From positions 1-64,000 of the forward strand of contig JABXGR010000007.1 in assembly GCA_013538805.1 (NCBI GenBank): a stretch of DNA of 64,000 nt. The letters are read 5' to 3'. The notes under the pieces were generated by a model. It searched no databases and was not told the origin of the DNA. It saw only the letters and a list, made by a program, of their open reading frames with translations. Each line of letters starts with the position of its first letter. The first letter of the stretch is position 1. Positions 52,594 through 61,934 of the stretch are shown in pieces. Made by a program: the position numbers and the translations under genes. The DNA comes from Candidatus Nitrosocaldus schleperae (GTDB lineage Archaea; Thermoproteota; Nitrososphaeria; Nitrososphaerales; Nitrosocaldaceae).

Positions 52594-55107
52594 TTACTTC
52601 ATCTCCCTCTCTAGCATATCAAGCCTGTTCATAACATCCCTACTCATACTCTTGAGCCTCTCCAGTTCCTCTCTCACCTGTGCTAACTCCTTTGGTACCT
52701 GTGTAGCCTCCCTTATGGTTGCTATAGCCTCCTCTGCAGCCCTTCTCACTCTAGCATCTATATCGTTGCTAGCAACCCATTCAAGGTCCTTCAGAGCCTT
52801 CTGCTCCTGAGCCTCTGCAAGTGCCTTTATTGCATTAATCCTTACCCTGAACCAGTGATCCCTAAGCAGTTGTATGAGATGATCTATAACCTTCTCATTG
52901 CCCTTTGCATACTTGCTTAGTGCTAGAGTTGCTGCCTCCCTAACCCTGTTATGCTCCCCAAGCCTTGTATGATCTATGAGCACTGGTATACTGAAATCAT
53001 CCCTAACCTCTCCAAAGGCAGCCATTGCTGATGCTCTAACAACCTCGTTATGGGACCTTATCTGGAGGGAGCCCATGAGGTATGGTAATGCCTTCTTGCT
53101 CTTACTCTTCCCTATTGCAAGTACAGCCTCTGCCTGCACATAGTAACTCTCATCACTCTGCACTATCCTATTAAGCAATGGTATGCTATCCTCCCTTGCA
53201 AACTCTCCTATTGCTCTTACAACTGCTCTTCTAGCCTTTGGATGCTTGATACTCTCTACTATGCTTGTAAGTGCATTGTATGCTTTTTCACCCTTTATGC
53301 TTGCTAATGCCTTTGCTGCCTCTGCAGCAACGCCCCAGAATGAATCACCAACTATTGCATCCCTCAACGCATTTATAACATCATCAGAGTCCATGGTAGT
53401 GTTTGCTAGAGCCCTTGCAGCATTTATCCTCTCAACTGTATTGCCATGTTTAAGCATTGCTATGAGCATACGCTTATCCATCTTCAACTCTACAATCTTC
53501 TTCAATGGCAGTTTGTTGAATGGGTCTATGCTTACATACATAGGCTCATACTTGAGTGGTATATGCATGCTCTGCTCCTTCGCCTCTACGTTGAGCACTA
53601 CTTCTTCCCTCTCTCCATTACTCTTGACTATATGCACATCTAGTGGGAAGATGAATGGCTTGCCCTCATCTATGCTCTGCACTTGTGCTATGTTGATGTT
53701 TAGCATCATCCTATCATGGTTGTAATCAACCCTGATCTTAAGCTCTGGGTGCCCTGCTCTATAAAGCCATTGATCAAAGAACTCTTGAAGAGAGTAGCCT
53801 GTAGCATCCTCACAGCACCTTCTGAACTCTTCACTCTCAGCATTGCTTAGCCTAAACCTCTCTAGATAATGCTTTACTGCCTTCCTGAACTGCTTATCCC
53901 CAATCATACATCTGAGCATATGGAGTACACATGCACCCTTCTCATACGCATGCCTATCGAATAGATCATCTGGATGCTTGTAAACGTTTGTAACTATGGC
54001 TCTTGCATAGCGTTTACTATACTCCTCAAAGTACTCATTTGCATACTGCATTATGTAGTAGTTGAACTCATCCTCTCCCCTGCTATGTAGCCAGTAGAGT
54101 GCCTCAAAGTATGTTGCGAATGACTCGTTCAGCCATATATGCTGCCAATCCCTACAGGTTACAAGATCACCAAACCACTGGTGTGCAAGTTCATGTGCTA
54201 CAAGATGATCGCTTGTAAAGTCTATATGGGCTCTTTTATCATGCAGAGTCTCCACTGTAAGCGTAGTGGCATTTATGTTCTCCATCCCTCCATATATGAA
54301 GTCATCAACTGTTACTTGAGCGTACTTGTTGTATGGGTACTTAACACCAGTATACTCCTCAAAGAACCTCATCATATCCTTTGTATTTCCAAATGATAGT
54401 TCAGCATACTCTAGCATATCCTCTGGCACATAGTAGAGTAGTTCTACCCCATTGTACTCATCCCTCAACTCCTTGAACCTTCCTATTACAAGTGAGGTTA
54501 GATATGCTGGATGTGCATGCTCCTCAAGCCAATGGTACCTCTTGTATGAGCCATTATCCTCAACGCTCACAAGCCTGCCATTGCTTACTGCTATTAACCC
54601 ATCTGGTACATCAACTATTATCTCGCTTGTAAACCTCATATCTGGATGGTCTACGCATACAAACCAGTACTTTGAGTATATGCTCTCCCCTTGAGTCCAT
54701 GCTTGCAACCTTCTCTTTGGATAGTGCTCATCAGGCTTTATGAAGTGTAGACCCTTCCTTGGCTTGGCACTGTACTCTATGGTTATCTTTACACTCTCAC
54801 CCTCCTTGAGTACTCTAGGCAGTTCTATCCTTAACCTCTCATCTACATGCTTGAAGGTTAACTCCTGCTCCTGCTCTCCAAGCATAACCTTTGCTATCTT
54901 AAGTTCAGCAGCATCAAGCACTATGCTTCTAACCTCTTCACTGTTAGCAGTTATCTCGACATCTTCCCTAGCATGTATACTCCCTTCATTCATATCTGGC
55001 TTAAGTTCAAGCCTTATGTGCTTGATAAGGAATGGCTTTGATGGTGCATAATGTGCCTTACTGCCTGGAAGCTCAAACCTCTTGCTATTATTTGCTACTC
55101 TATTCAT
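52594..55107 (-). CDS. M1-family aminopeptidase with C-terminal HEAT repeats
   Basis: An 837-residue zinc aminopeptidase that trims N-terminal residues from peptides, likely downstream of the proteasome. The catalytic part has YGGMENINATT (exopeptidase motif, residues 272-282), the zinc site HELAHQWFGDL (His305, His309) and NESFATYFE (Glu328). From about residue 560 the chain continues in helical HEAT-like repeats (for example ALANTTMDSDDVINALRDAI and AAEAAKALASIKGEKAYN), then a terminal coiled coil (REELERLKSMSRDVMNRLDMLEREMK). The repeats resemble PBS-lyase HEAT units, probably for partner binding. Confidence 0.95.
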   Translation of the reverse strand: MNRVANNSKRFELPGSKAHYAPSKPFLIKHIRLELKPDMNEGSIHAREDVEITANSEEVRSIVLDAAELKIAKVMLGEQEQELTFKHVDERLRIELPRVLKEGESVKITIEYSAKPRKGLHFIKPDEHYPKRRLQAWTQGESIYSKYWFVCVDHPDMRFTSEIIVDVPDGLIAVSNGRLVSVEDNGSYKRYHWLEEHAHPAYLTSLVIGRFKELRDEYNGVELLYYVPEDMLEYAELSFGNTKDMMRFFEEYTGVKYPYNKYAQVTVDDFIYGGMENINATTLTVETLHDKRAHIDFTSDHLVAHELAHQWFGDLVTCRDWQHIWLNESFATYFEALYWLHSRGEDEFNYYIMQYANEYFEEYSKRYARAIVTNVYKHPDDLFDRHAYEKGACVLHMLRCMIGDKQFRKAVKHYLERFRLSNAESEEFRRCCEDATGYSLQEFFDQWLYRAGHPELKIRVDYNHDRMMLNINIAQVQSIDEGKPFIFPLDVHIVKSNGEREEVVLNVEAKEQSMHIPLKYEPMYVSIDPFNKLPLKKIVELKMDKRMLIAMLKHGNTVERINAARALANTTMDSDDVINALRDAIVGDSFWGVAAEAAKALASIKGEKAYNALTSIVESIKHPKARRAVVRAIGEFAREDSIPLLNRIVQSDESYYVQAEAVLAIGKSKSKKALPYLMGSLQIRSHNEVVRASAMAAFGEVRDDFSIPVLIDHTRLGEHNRVREAATLALSKYAKGNEKVIDHLIQLLRDHWFRVRINAIKALAEAQEQKALKDLEWVASNDIDARVRRAAEEAIATIREATQVPKELAQVREELERLKSMSRDVMNRLDMLEREMK

Positions 55108-55298
55108 GGCTCACCATCATCCTCTGCCATAAAAAAATATTATCATATCAGGGGAGATGCATCTCCTCATCTCCCATATGGGATCAGTGCAGGTCAATCT
55201 CATCATCATAGTATCTACTCCTCTTTAGGATTTATTCTTATATTGTATAACGGGGTTATAACAATGTTTAAATAGGTTAGCCTAATTAGCCTAGCCTA

Positions 55299-56255
55299 AT
55301 GAGATATATGCGGTTAGTTGCTGTTGTGGCAGCAGCACTCCTAGTTACTGGATTTATTGCTATCAGCAATATGCAAGCAGAGGCACAAGCACAGCAGAGG
55401 CTCAACAAACTTGTTATAGTTGTGCAACCAATACCAAGGGATAGGGTTGTTGCTGAAGCAGCAGAGTTGGAGAAGTACTTCGAGGATAGGCTTGGCATGG
55501 ATGTTGAGATACTCTTCCCACAGAACAATGCTGCAATAGTTGAGAGTATGAGGTTTGGGCATGCACATCTTGCTCTAGGTGTTGGCTCACTTGTAGGAGC
55601 AATGATAGCAAAGCATGCTGATGTAGTTGTACCAATGCTTGTAGAGAGGAGGATGGTGTTCATAGGTAATGAGCAGCAGGTACTCAACTACTACTACTCA
55701 TACTGGATAGTGCTCAAGGATGCACCTTATAACTCGCTTGAGGAGTTGAGGGGCAAGAAGGTCTGCTTCCCTAGCGAGACATCAACATCTGGCTTTGTTA
55801 TGCCTATGAAGACACTGGTTGAGAAGGGTTATGTAAAGCCTATAGATGCAAGTAAGAGGCCAGTAGACCTTCCAAACCAGTTCTTTGGAGAGGTTGTGTT
55901 TGCTGGAGGCTATGCCCAATGCTGGGAGGCATTGAAGCAGAGGCAAGTGGATGTTACAGTTACTGCAGGGGATGTGCCAGCAAAACTATACCAAGAGGCT
56001 ATTGGGAATAGCAAGGTACTTGAGCAGAATGGTCCAGTACCAGCACATGTAACACTCATCTCAAAGAACCTACCAAAGGATGTGAAGATGAAGTTATGGA
56101 ATGCGTTGAGGGATCTGAACAAGGAGCCAGAGAAGGTGCAGAAGTTTGTATCATCAATCTTCGTTAAGTTTGGGATAAGGTATGAGGTACAGCACCTAGG
56201 GCCGTTGATGGATGCTCTAAGGGTTACAGGGCTTGATAACGTGATAAGGATATGA
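55299..56255 (+). CDS. phnD: Phosphonate/phosphate-type ABC transporter substrate-binding protein
   Basis: A 318-residue secreted or lipid-anchored solute-binding protein. Signal peptide: MRYMRLVAVVAAALLVTGFI, then ISNMQAEAQA. The mature protein is of the PhnD family with VAEAAELEKYFEDRLGMDVEIL, FGHAHLALGVGSLVGAMIA and CFPSETSTSGFVMPM, where phosphate and oxyanion groups are held. It heads a three-gene unit; its stop overlaps the next start (ATGATAG). Phosphonate, phosphite or phosphate are all possible substrates. The signal Cys of a lipoprotein is absent. Confidence 0.88.
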   Translation: MRYMRLVAVVAAALLVTGFIAISNMQAEAQAQQRLNKLVIVVQPIPRDRVVAEAAELEKYFEDRLGMDVEILFPQNNAAIVESMRFGHAHLALGVGSLVGAMIAKHADVVVPMLVERRMVFIGNEQQVLNYYYSYWIVLKDAPYNSLEELRGKKVCFPSETSTSGFVMPMKTLVEKGYVKPIDASKRPVDLPNQFFGEVVFAGGYAQCWEALKQRQVDVTVTAGDVPAKLYQEAIGNSKVLEQNGPVPAHVTLISKNLPKDVKMKLWNALRDLNKEPEKVQKFVSSIFVKFGIRYEVQHLGPLMDALRVTGLDNVIRI

Positions 56256-56968
56256 TAGTTCAGGGAAGAGAAGATACATCAGTAGGAAGCATATATGCAG
56301 TTGAGACTATGGATGTAGCATATGGCTATACTAACAACATTTTATTCGATAACGTTAACCTTATGGTAGAGCGTGGTAAGAGCATAGCAATAATGGGGAG
56401 GAGTGGTTCTGGTAAGAGTACACTCCTCAGGATAATAAATGGCTCTATTAGGCCAATAAGGGGTATGGTTAGGGTCCTTGGTGTTGAGGTTTATGGTAGA
56501 TACAGCAATGGGTTGAGGAGGAGGGTTGCATACATACCCCAGAGCCTTGGACTTGTGGATAATGCAACTGTTCTTGAGAATGTTCTCCTTGCAAGAGCAG
56601 CAGACTCTCCGTTTAGAGCATTGCTTGGGTTATGGAGGAAGGAGGATGTTGATGGGGCTATGAGCATACTCAAGAGCATAGGCTTGGATGAGAAGGCAAG
56701 GAGCAAGGTTAACATGCTTAGTGGAGGAGAGAGGCAGAGGGTTGCAATTGCTAGAGCATTGATGCAGGGTGCAAGGGTTGTGCTTGCTGATGAGCCAGTA
56801 TCGAACCTTGATCAGGATAATGCACGCTCCATCTTGGATATATTCAAGGAGATGGGTAGGAGGAACTCAACATCATCCATCATAGTCATGCATGATAGAG
56901 CACTTGCTGAAGAGTATGCAGATGAAGCATATATGCTTGCAGATAAGAGGCTCTCAAGGCTATGGTAG
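56252..56968 (+). CDS. phnC: Phosphonate-type ABC transporter ATPase
   Basis: The 238-residue ATPase has Walker A GRSGSGKSTLL, the Q loop in VAYIPQSLGL, the ABC signature LSGGERQRVAIARALMQGARVVLADEPVSNLD with Walker B, and the switch His in MHDRALAEEY. It energises uptake of the substrate caught by PhnD. It overlaps phnD and precedes the permease gene by 13 bases. Confidence 0.92.
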   Translation: MIVQGREDTSVGSIYAVETMDVAYGYTNNILFDNVNLMVERGKSIAIMGRSGSGKSTLLRIINGSIRPIRGMVRVLGVEVYGRYSNGLRRRVAYIPQSLGLVDNATVLENVLLARAADSPFRALLGLWRKEDVDGAMSILKSIGLDEKARSKVNMLSGGERQRVAIARALMQGARVVLADEPVSNLDQDNARSILDIFKEMGRRNSTSSIIVMHDRALAEEYADEAYMLADKRLSRLW

Positions 56969-56981
56969 GTGATGCTACTGA

Positions 56982-57707
56982 ATGGTTATATGGGTGTTGA
57001 TAATAATAGCATTGATCCTAGCATACTTCCTAGGTCTTATTGATCTTGATTCATGGCTCAAGGCATCCAAGAACCTATCAGTCTTTGCCTCAGACCTCTA
57101 CATAAGGTACGATCTGCTTCCAGATGCGTTACATGCTGTAGGTGAGACCTTCATCATAGCACTCTTTGGCACCGTTGTTGGTGCACTGATCTCTTATCCA
57201 TTATCTGCCATCTCTGCCCAAGGAATAACTGCTAGATGGGTATCACTAGCAGTAAGGACCATAGCAAATGTGCTCAGGACAGTGCCAGCGATATTCTGGG
57301 GCATACTCTTCGTTGTCATGTTTGGTCCAGGGAACGTTGCTGGTGCTGTTGCTCTAGCACTCTACACAGCAGGTTACCTATCAAAGTTCTTCTATGAGAC
57401 GTTTGAGAACGTTAGTAAAGAGCATTATGAGGCATTGGGCTCCCTAGCACTACCATGGATGGTGATGGCTAAGGCATTATTCAAGCATACTGAGAAGCAG
57501 ATGGCAAGTCACATCATGTTCATGTTCGAGTACAACCTTAGGACTGCAAGCATACTTGGTATAGTTGGTGCTGGAGGCATAGGCTACTACATAACTCAAT
57601 ACGTTAGCATCCTTAACTATGCTGCTGCATTCACCTTCTTCATAGTCATACTGCTCTTCGTATTCCTTGTAGATGGTGTAAGTTATATAATAAGAAGGAG
57701 GATATAA
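56982..57707 (+). CDS. phnE: Phosphonate-type ABC transporter permease
   Basis: The 241-residue membrane protein has an N-terminal span (VLIIIALILAYFLGLI), then several more (FIIALFGTVVGALISYPLSAISAQ, TVPAIFWGILFVVMFGPG, FTFFIVILLFVFLVDGVSYII). The cytoplasmic ATPase contact, the EAA-like loop, is ENVSKEHYEALGSLALPWMVM. The lone permease probably forms a homodimer. It is the last gene of the transporter unit. Confidence 0.9.
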   Translation: MVIWVLIIIALILAYFLGLIDLDSWLKASKNLSVFASDLYIRYDLLPDALHAVGETFIIALFGTVVGALISYPLSAISAQGITARWVSLAVRTIANVLRTVPAIFWGILFVVMFGPGNVAGAVALALYTAGYLSKFFYETFENVSKEHYEALGSLALPWMVMAKALFKHTEKQMASHIMFMFEYNLRTASILGIVGAGGIGYYITQYVSILNYAAAFTFFIVILLFVFLVDGVSYIIRRRI

Positions 57708-57820
57708 CAGATTATTTATTTATCTCTATCCGATATTTATTTAATGGTCTTGAAGATGGTTTACTTCTAACATAGTGGTAACTTACAAAGTTTAATAACC
57801 TCTTATGAGAAATAGTAGGT

Positions 57821-58120
57821 ATGCGTGAGGAAGAGGAGTGGTGGTATTCAAAGTGGCTCTTTCCACTATTCGTTGGTGCATTCATAGCAATTGCTCTATT
57901 TGCTATAATCCCAAACCTTCCATGGGTGAAGAATGAGGTTAGCGAGAGTTCGATCGTTGTATCTGTTAATGGCTCCTCATGTACTGTAGAGACAACATCT
58001 CATAGGCTGATAAATGTATCAGACTGCATGAATCATGAGGTAGGGGATAAGGTTAACGTTAAGTATAGAGAGACAACATCTGTTGGTGAGTTAACTAACG
58101 TATCTCTTGTTACCCCTTAG
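57821..58120 (+). CDS. Small membrane-anchored protein with extracytoplasmic Cys pair
   Basis: I do not recognise this 99-residue protein. After a charged, Trp-rich start (MREEEEWWYSKW) comes a membrane span (LFPLFVGAFIAIALFAIIPNL), then an outside domain with Cys54 (SSCTVE) and Cys69 (DCMNHE) that could form a disulfide, and beta-rich text. A TATA-like GTTTAATAAC (57789-57798) lies 26 bases before the ATG. The last 30 bases overlap the end of the NUDIX gene on the other strand. Confidence 0.65.
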   Translation: MREEEEWWYSKWLFPLFVGAFIAIALFAIIPNLPWVKNEVSESSIVVSVNGSSCTVETTSHRLINVSDCMNHEVGDKVNVKYRETTSVGELTNVSLVTP

Positions 58121-58630
58121 ATAGATAGCGTATCTCAAGAGTGCATATAACGTTTTAGCATCCTCTATCTCATTGGTTAGAGCCTTCTCTATAGCCTCAT
58201 CCATGCTGATTACAAACAGGTCTATCTCCTCACCATCTTCATTACTTGTGCTAGAGATCCTCTCAAGGTTACTTGCAACAAAGAAGTGTATCAACTCATT
58301 GCAATAGCCTGGGGTCATGTAGCACTTCCCAATATACTCAAGCCTGCCTGCCCTATATCCAGTCTCCTCAACCAACTCCCTCTGTGCACACTCTTCTATG
58401 CTCTCCCCTTCCTCAACCTTTCCTGCAGGGATCTCAATCAACTCCTTTCCTATAGCATGCCTATAATGCCTCTCAAGCACAATCCTTCCATCATCAAGCA
58501 CTGGTAGTATGGCAACTGAGCCATTATGCTCAACCACCTCCCTTACCCTACCATCCTCAAGCTCATCTACCCTGACTGCTATAACCTTGCCCTTGTAAAC
58601 GTATCTGCTCCTTACTCCTTCCATGGCCAT
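58091..58630 (-). CDS. NUDIX hydrolase, ADP-ribose pyrophosphatase-like
   Basis: The 179-residue protein has the Nudix box PAGKVEEGESIEECAQRELVEETGY with the metal-binding REVEETG-like end, and the upstream ERHYRHAIGKELIEI typical of ADP-ribose and related dinucleotide pyrophosphatases. Substrate inferred. Starts ATG 58630, divergent from yjbQ with 38 bases between; the 3' end overlaps the convergent small membrane-protein gene. Confidence 0.9.
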   Translation of the reverse strand: MAMEGVRSRYVYKGKVIAVRVDELEDGRVREVVEHNGSVAILPVLDDGRIVLERHYRHAIGKELIEIPAGKVEEGESIEECAQRELVEETGYRAGRLEYIGKCYMTPGYCNELIHFFVASNLERISSTSNEDGEEIDLFVISMDEAIEKALTNEIEDAKTLYALLRYAIYLRGNKRYVS

Positions 58631-58668
58631 GTTTAACGCTTAAAGGTAGTTATATAATTAGGTTAACC

Positions 58669-59088
58669 ATGCCAGTTGTAACAAAGAGAGTTAATATAAG
58701 GACTAGGGGAGAAGCAGATATAGTTGATATAAGCGAGTATATAAGCAAGGCTGTAAGAGAGAGTGGGCTTAGCAATGGTATAGTTACTGTATTCGTCAAG
58801 GGTTCGACTGCTGCAATAACAACCATAGAGTATGAGCCAGGATTGCTTAAGGACCTGCCCAAGATGCTTGAGCGTGTAGCACCAAAGGGCATAGAGTATG
58901 AGCATGAGAAGGCTTGGCATGATGGTAATGGGCATTCACATGTTAGAGCATCACTACTAGGACCATCACTAACCATACCATTCGTTGATGGAGGGTTAAC
59001 GCTTGGCACATGGCAGCAGGTTGTGCTTATAGAACTAGATATAAGGAGCAGGGAGAGGAGCATCATAATGCAGATAATAGGAGAGTAA
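58669..59088 (+). CDS. yjbQ: YjbQ/UPF0047 family protein
   Basis: The 139-residue protein has the family pattern: TIEYEPGLLKDLPKMLERVAP, the metal-binding HDGNGHSHVRASLLGPSLTIPFVDG and GTWQQVVLIELD, RERSIIMQIIGE at the end. Some members can produce thiamine phosphate from a precursor, so the family is called secondary thiamine-phosphate synthase, but its main role is unsettled. Likely cytosolic trimer. Confidence 0.92.
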   Translation: MPVVTKRVNIRTRGEADIVDISEYISKAVRESGLSNGIVTVFVKGSTAAITTIEYEPGLLKDLPKMLERVAPKGIEYEHEKAWHDGNGHSHVRASLLGPSLTIPFVDGGLTLGTWQQVVLIELDIRSRERSIIMQIIGE

Positions 59089-59244
59089 CTAACTAACTGA
59101 ATTATTTTTATCATTGGTTATATTATGTAACAGAAGAAGAGCCTGCTAAGATCAACTAATACATGATCATCCTTGATATTATGAGTATCTTATGATCGTA
59201 GCAGAGATTAAGAATTATATTATTTAAATCAAGATAATTAATTT

Positions 59245-59631
59245 ATGAGCAGAGAGATAGAGGTTCCAAAGGATGTTAGACCTATAATGCTTGATGGTGC
59301 AGAGGAGACACTGCTAGGGGATCCCATGGGTGCTAAGAAGCAGTACAGGTATGGTAATCTACACATAAGGGAGTATGAGGATAAGTATGTTGTGCATGTA
59401 GATAGAGCAGATCCAAGGAAAGATCCATTTATGCATATAATGCTTGATGCTCCAGAGTTGATCTTTGCTAGTGCATTTGGAGTATCTGCTGGTGTAAAGA
59501 CAGGCAGCAAGGTGTATAAAGCAACTACAAGCAAGAGTAATGCTATCATTGCTGGTACGCTCACATCTATAGCAACAGGTTACATGGTATACCTGTTGAG
59601 TAGATACATCAAGGATAGGCTGATTGGGTAA
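59245..59631 (+). CDS. Hypothetical protein with C-terminal hydrophobic segment
   Basis: I do not recognise this 128-residue protein. The first 80 residues are charged and soluble-looking (YEDKYVVHVDRADPRKDPFMHIMLDAPE); the last part (ATTSKSNAIIAGTLTSIATGYMVYLLSRYI) has one or two hydrophobic stretches, suggesting a tail anchor. A run TTATATTATTTAAA (59216-59228) may be its TATA box. It precedes the ABC1 kinase gene by 21 bases and may act with it. Confidence 0.6.
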   Translation: MSREIEVPKDVRPIMLDGAEETLLGDPMGAKKQYRYGNLHIREYEDKYVVHVDRADPRKDPFMHIMLDAPELIFASAFGVSAGVKTGSKVYKATTSKSNAIIAGTLTSIATGYMVYLLSRYIKDRLIG

Positions 59632-59652
59632 TCGATAGTTAAGGCAGATGGG

Positions 59653-61284
59653 ATGGAGGAAAAGGTTATGGAGAGGGCAAGGGTACAAGTATCTAGCAGT
59701 AAGAAGGATTACAGGCTTAAGAGGCGTTGCCTACACATAGCCATAAGGCTTGCTCCAATAATTATAAGGTTCAAGCGTGATAGAAGGGAATGGGTGAAGA
59801 AGGAAGGGAAGGGATGTGATGAGGCAAGGATGAGGAGGAATGCAAGTAAAGCTGTGAAGACATTCATAGATCTAGGACCAGTATTCATAAAGTTTGGTCA
59901 GTGGCTCTCAAGTAGACCAGATCTACTACCACAGCCATACCTTGAGGAGTTTGCAAAACTACAGGATGATGTGCCTCCAGCACCAATAGAGGAGGTTAAG
60001 AGGATAATAGAGGAGGAGTTTGGAGCAATGGATAAGGCATTTGACTCATTCGATGAGCAATGCATATCAGGTGCAAGCCTAGGGCAGGTGTATAGGGCTA
60101 GGTATAAAGGCAAGGATGTAGTTGTTAAGGTGATAAGACCAAACATACACTACACAGTTGAGAGGGACCTTGAAGCAATAAGGCTACTCCTACCATATGC
60201 TATAAGGTTCCTTGATCCAAACATAGCATTCTCGCTAGAGTCAATATACTATCAGTTCGTTGAGACTATAAGGGAGGAGATGGACTATAGGATAGAGGCT
60301 GAGAATCTGAGGAGGATAAAGAGGAATCTGAGGGGGGATATGCATGTGATAATACCAGATGTTATAGAGGAGAGGAGTAGCAGCAGGGTACTAACTCTAG
60401 CATACATACCTGGCATAAAGATTACTGATGTGGAGAGGCTTGATGCCCTAGGCATAGATAGAAGGGTACTTGTGATAAGGCTGCACAGGCTATTCTTTAA
60501 GATGCTCCTAAAGCATGATATATTTCATGCTGATCCCCATCCTGGCAACATCGCAGTGAAGGAAGATGGCACCATAATCCTGTATGACTTTGGTATGGTA
60601 GGTAGATTGGATGCAAGCACAAGGCTCAAGTTGATAAGGCTATATCTAGCATTGATTGAGAAGGATCCTGCAAGAGCAGTTAACATACTCTTCAGCCTAG
60701 GTGCACTTGCTCCAGATGCTAATAGATATGTGATAGAGAAGGGTATAGCATTAGCAATAGAAGGGATGCATGGCAAGAAGGTAGATGAGATGGAGGTTAA
60801 GGCTTTGATGGAGTTAGCAAATAGAACTATGACCAGATTCCCATTCAGGCTCCCAAAGCAGCTTGCACTTTACATGAGGATGGCATCACTACTAGAAGGG
60901 ATATACCTTACGCTTAAGGTTGACTTTCAGTTCATGAGGGTACTCTCCTCTTTGCTTCAGGAAGAGGGTTTGATAAGGGATGCATACATAGAGGAGGTGA
61001 AGAGTTCGATTGAAAGTGTAGTGAAGGGCCTGCAGAATTATATAGCAATTGCACCAATGCTCAGAGACTACCTTGAGAGAAATCTCATGGAAGGCAGTAG
61101 TGGTGGTAGATTATATAAAGCAAGATTGAGCAGTAGTAGTGCACTCATAGCAGGAAGTATAGTAACATCATCCCTCATGATAAGTTCAGCTATAATAATG
61201 GAGTCAAACCCAACCCTTGGCCAGATAGGCTTTGCAGCAGCAGCGATGGTCATAGGGGCTATGTTGATTGCAAGGAAGATGTGA
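59653..61284 (+). CDS. ABC1/UbiB-family atypical protein kinase
   Basis: The 543-residue kinase-like protein has KFGQWLSSRPDLLPQPYLEEFAKLQDDVPP (the KxGQ motif), SGASLGQVYRARYKGKDVVVKV (Ala/Gly-rich loop and Lys), EMDYRIEAENLRRI, HADPHPGNIAV and YDFGMVGRLD (catalytic Asp residues). Two C-terminal membrane helices follow (SALIAGSIVTSSLMISSAII and GFAAAAMVIGAMLIA). In bacteria and eukaryotes this family supports ubiquinone synthesis; archaeal members probably support lipid or quinone metabolism. Confidence 0.93.
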   Translation: MEEKVMERARVQVSSSKKDYRLKRRCLHIAIRLAPIIIRFKRDRREWVKKEGKGCDEARMRRNASKAVKTFIDLGPVFIKFGQWLSSRPDLLPQPYLEEFAKLQDDVPPAPIEEVKRIIEEEFGAMDKAFDSFDEQCISGASLGQVYRARYKGKDVVVKVIRPNIHYTVERDLEAIRLLLPYAIRFLDPNIAFSLESIYYQFVETIREEMDYRIEAENLRRIKRNLRGDMHVIIPDVIEERSSSRVLTLAYIPGIKITDVERLDALGIDRRVLVIRLHRLFFKMLLKHDIFHADPHPGNIAVKEDGTIILYDFGMVGRLDASTRLKLIRLYLALIEKDPARAVNILFSLGALAPDANRYVIEKGIALAIEGMHGKKVDEMEVKALMELANRTMTRFPFRLPKQLALYMRMASLLEGIYLTLKVDFQFMRVLSSLLQEEGLIRDAYIEEVKSSIESVVKGLQNYIAIAPMLRDYLERNLMEGSSGGRLYKARLSSSSALIAGSIVTSSLMISSAIIMESNPTLGQIGFAAAAMVIGAMLIARKM

Positions 61285-61386
61285 TTGAATAAATGAAGGA
61301 AGGAGAATAGTAGGGCAGGAATATACTATAGTTTAATCTACCTACAACATCAACCTCTACCCTGCCATACCCCAGCTCTCATCAGC

Positions 61387-61758
61387 TTACTCTATCTTTA
61401 CTGCTCCCTTCAATGGCACCCTTATCTCTAGCAACCCTTCCTTGTATGTTGCCTTCACATCCTCCTCTGCTACACTGAAAGGCAAGGGTATCTTCTTATC
61501 TATCTTCAATGGTCTCTGCTTCCAGTACACTATGCCAGTTGGCTCTACCCTCTCTCTAGTTGCTCTAACTGATAATATGTTACCACTAACCCTTATCACT
61601 ATATCCTCCTTCTTGAACCCAGGCATATCAGCAACCACAACAAGATCAGAACCATCCTCATAGATATCGACTGGGGGCATTACAAACTCATAGAACTCCC
61701 TAGTCTTGCTTGTAAACTCCTTCATCAACTCACGCACTACATACTCTGCTATGCCCAT
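61387..61758 (-). CDS. Hsp20 small heat-shock protein, compact form
   Basis: A 123-residue Hsp20 near the minimal size. The N-terminal helix (IAEYVVRELMKEFTSKTREFYEFV) is followed by the alpha-crystallin domain VDIYEDGSDLVVVADMPGFKKEDIVIRVSGNILSVRA and YKEGLLEIRVPLKGAVKIE. This is the third Hsp20 of the window, with a distinct sequence from the two at 33.7-35.5 kb. It stands alone between an ABC1 kinase and a phosphatase gene that reads away. Confidence 0.92.
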   Translation of the reverse strand: MGIAEYVVRELMKEFTSKTREFYEFVMPPVDIYEDGSDLVVVADMPGFKKEDIVIRVSGNILSVRATRERVEPTGIVYWKQRPLKIDKKIPLPFSVAEEDVKATYKEGLLEIRVPLKGAVKIE

Positions 61759-61934
61759 AGTAAGATTTGCTCCTGAATCGAATATAAACCTTTAATGGAG
61801 ATTTCTAATATCATTCTATCTTGTCAACAACTACAAATCTTTATCCCCTTCAAAATGCTTATGAATAACACTACAAAGGAAGGTTAGTATCTTGCTATAA
61901 GTATCTTTATAACCTCATACACAGTACTCTAGTC

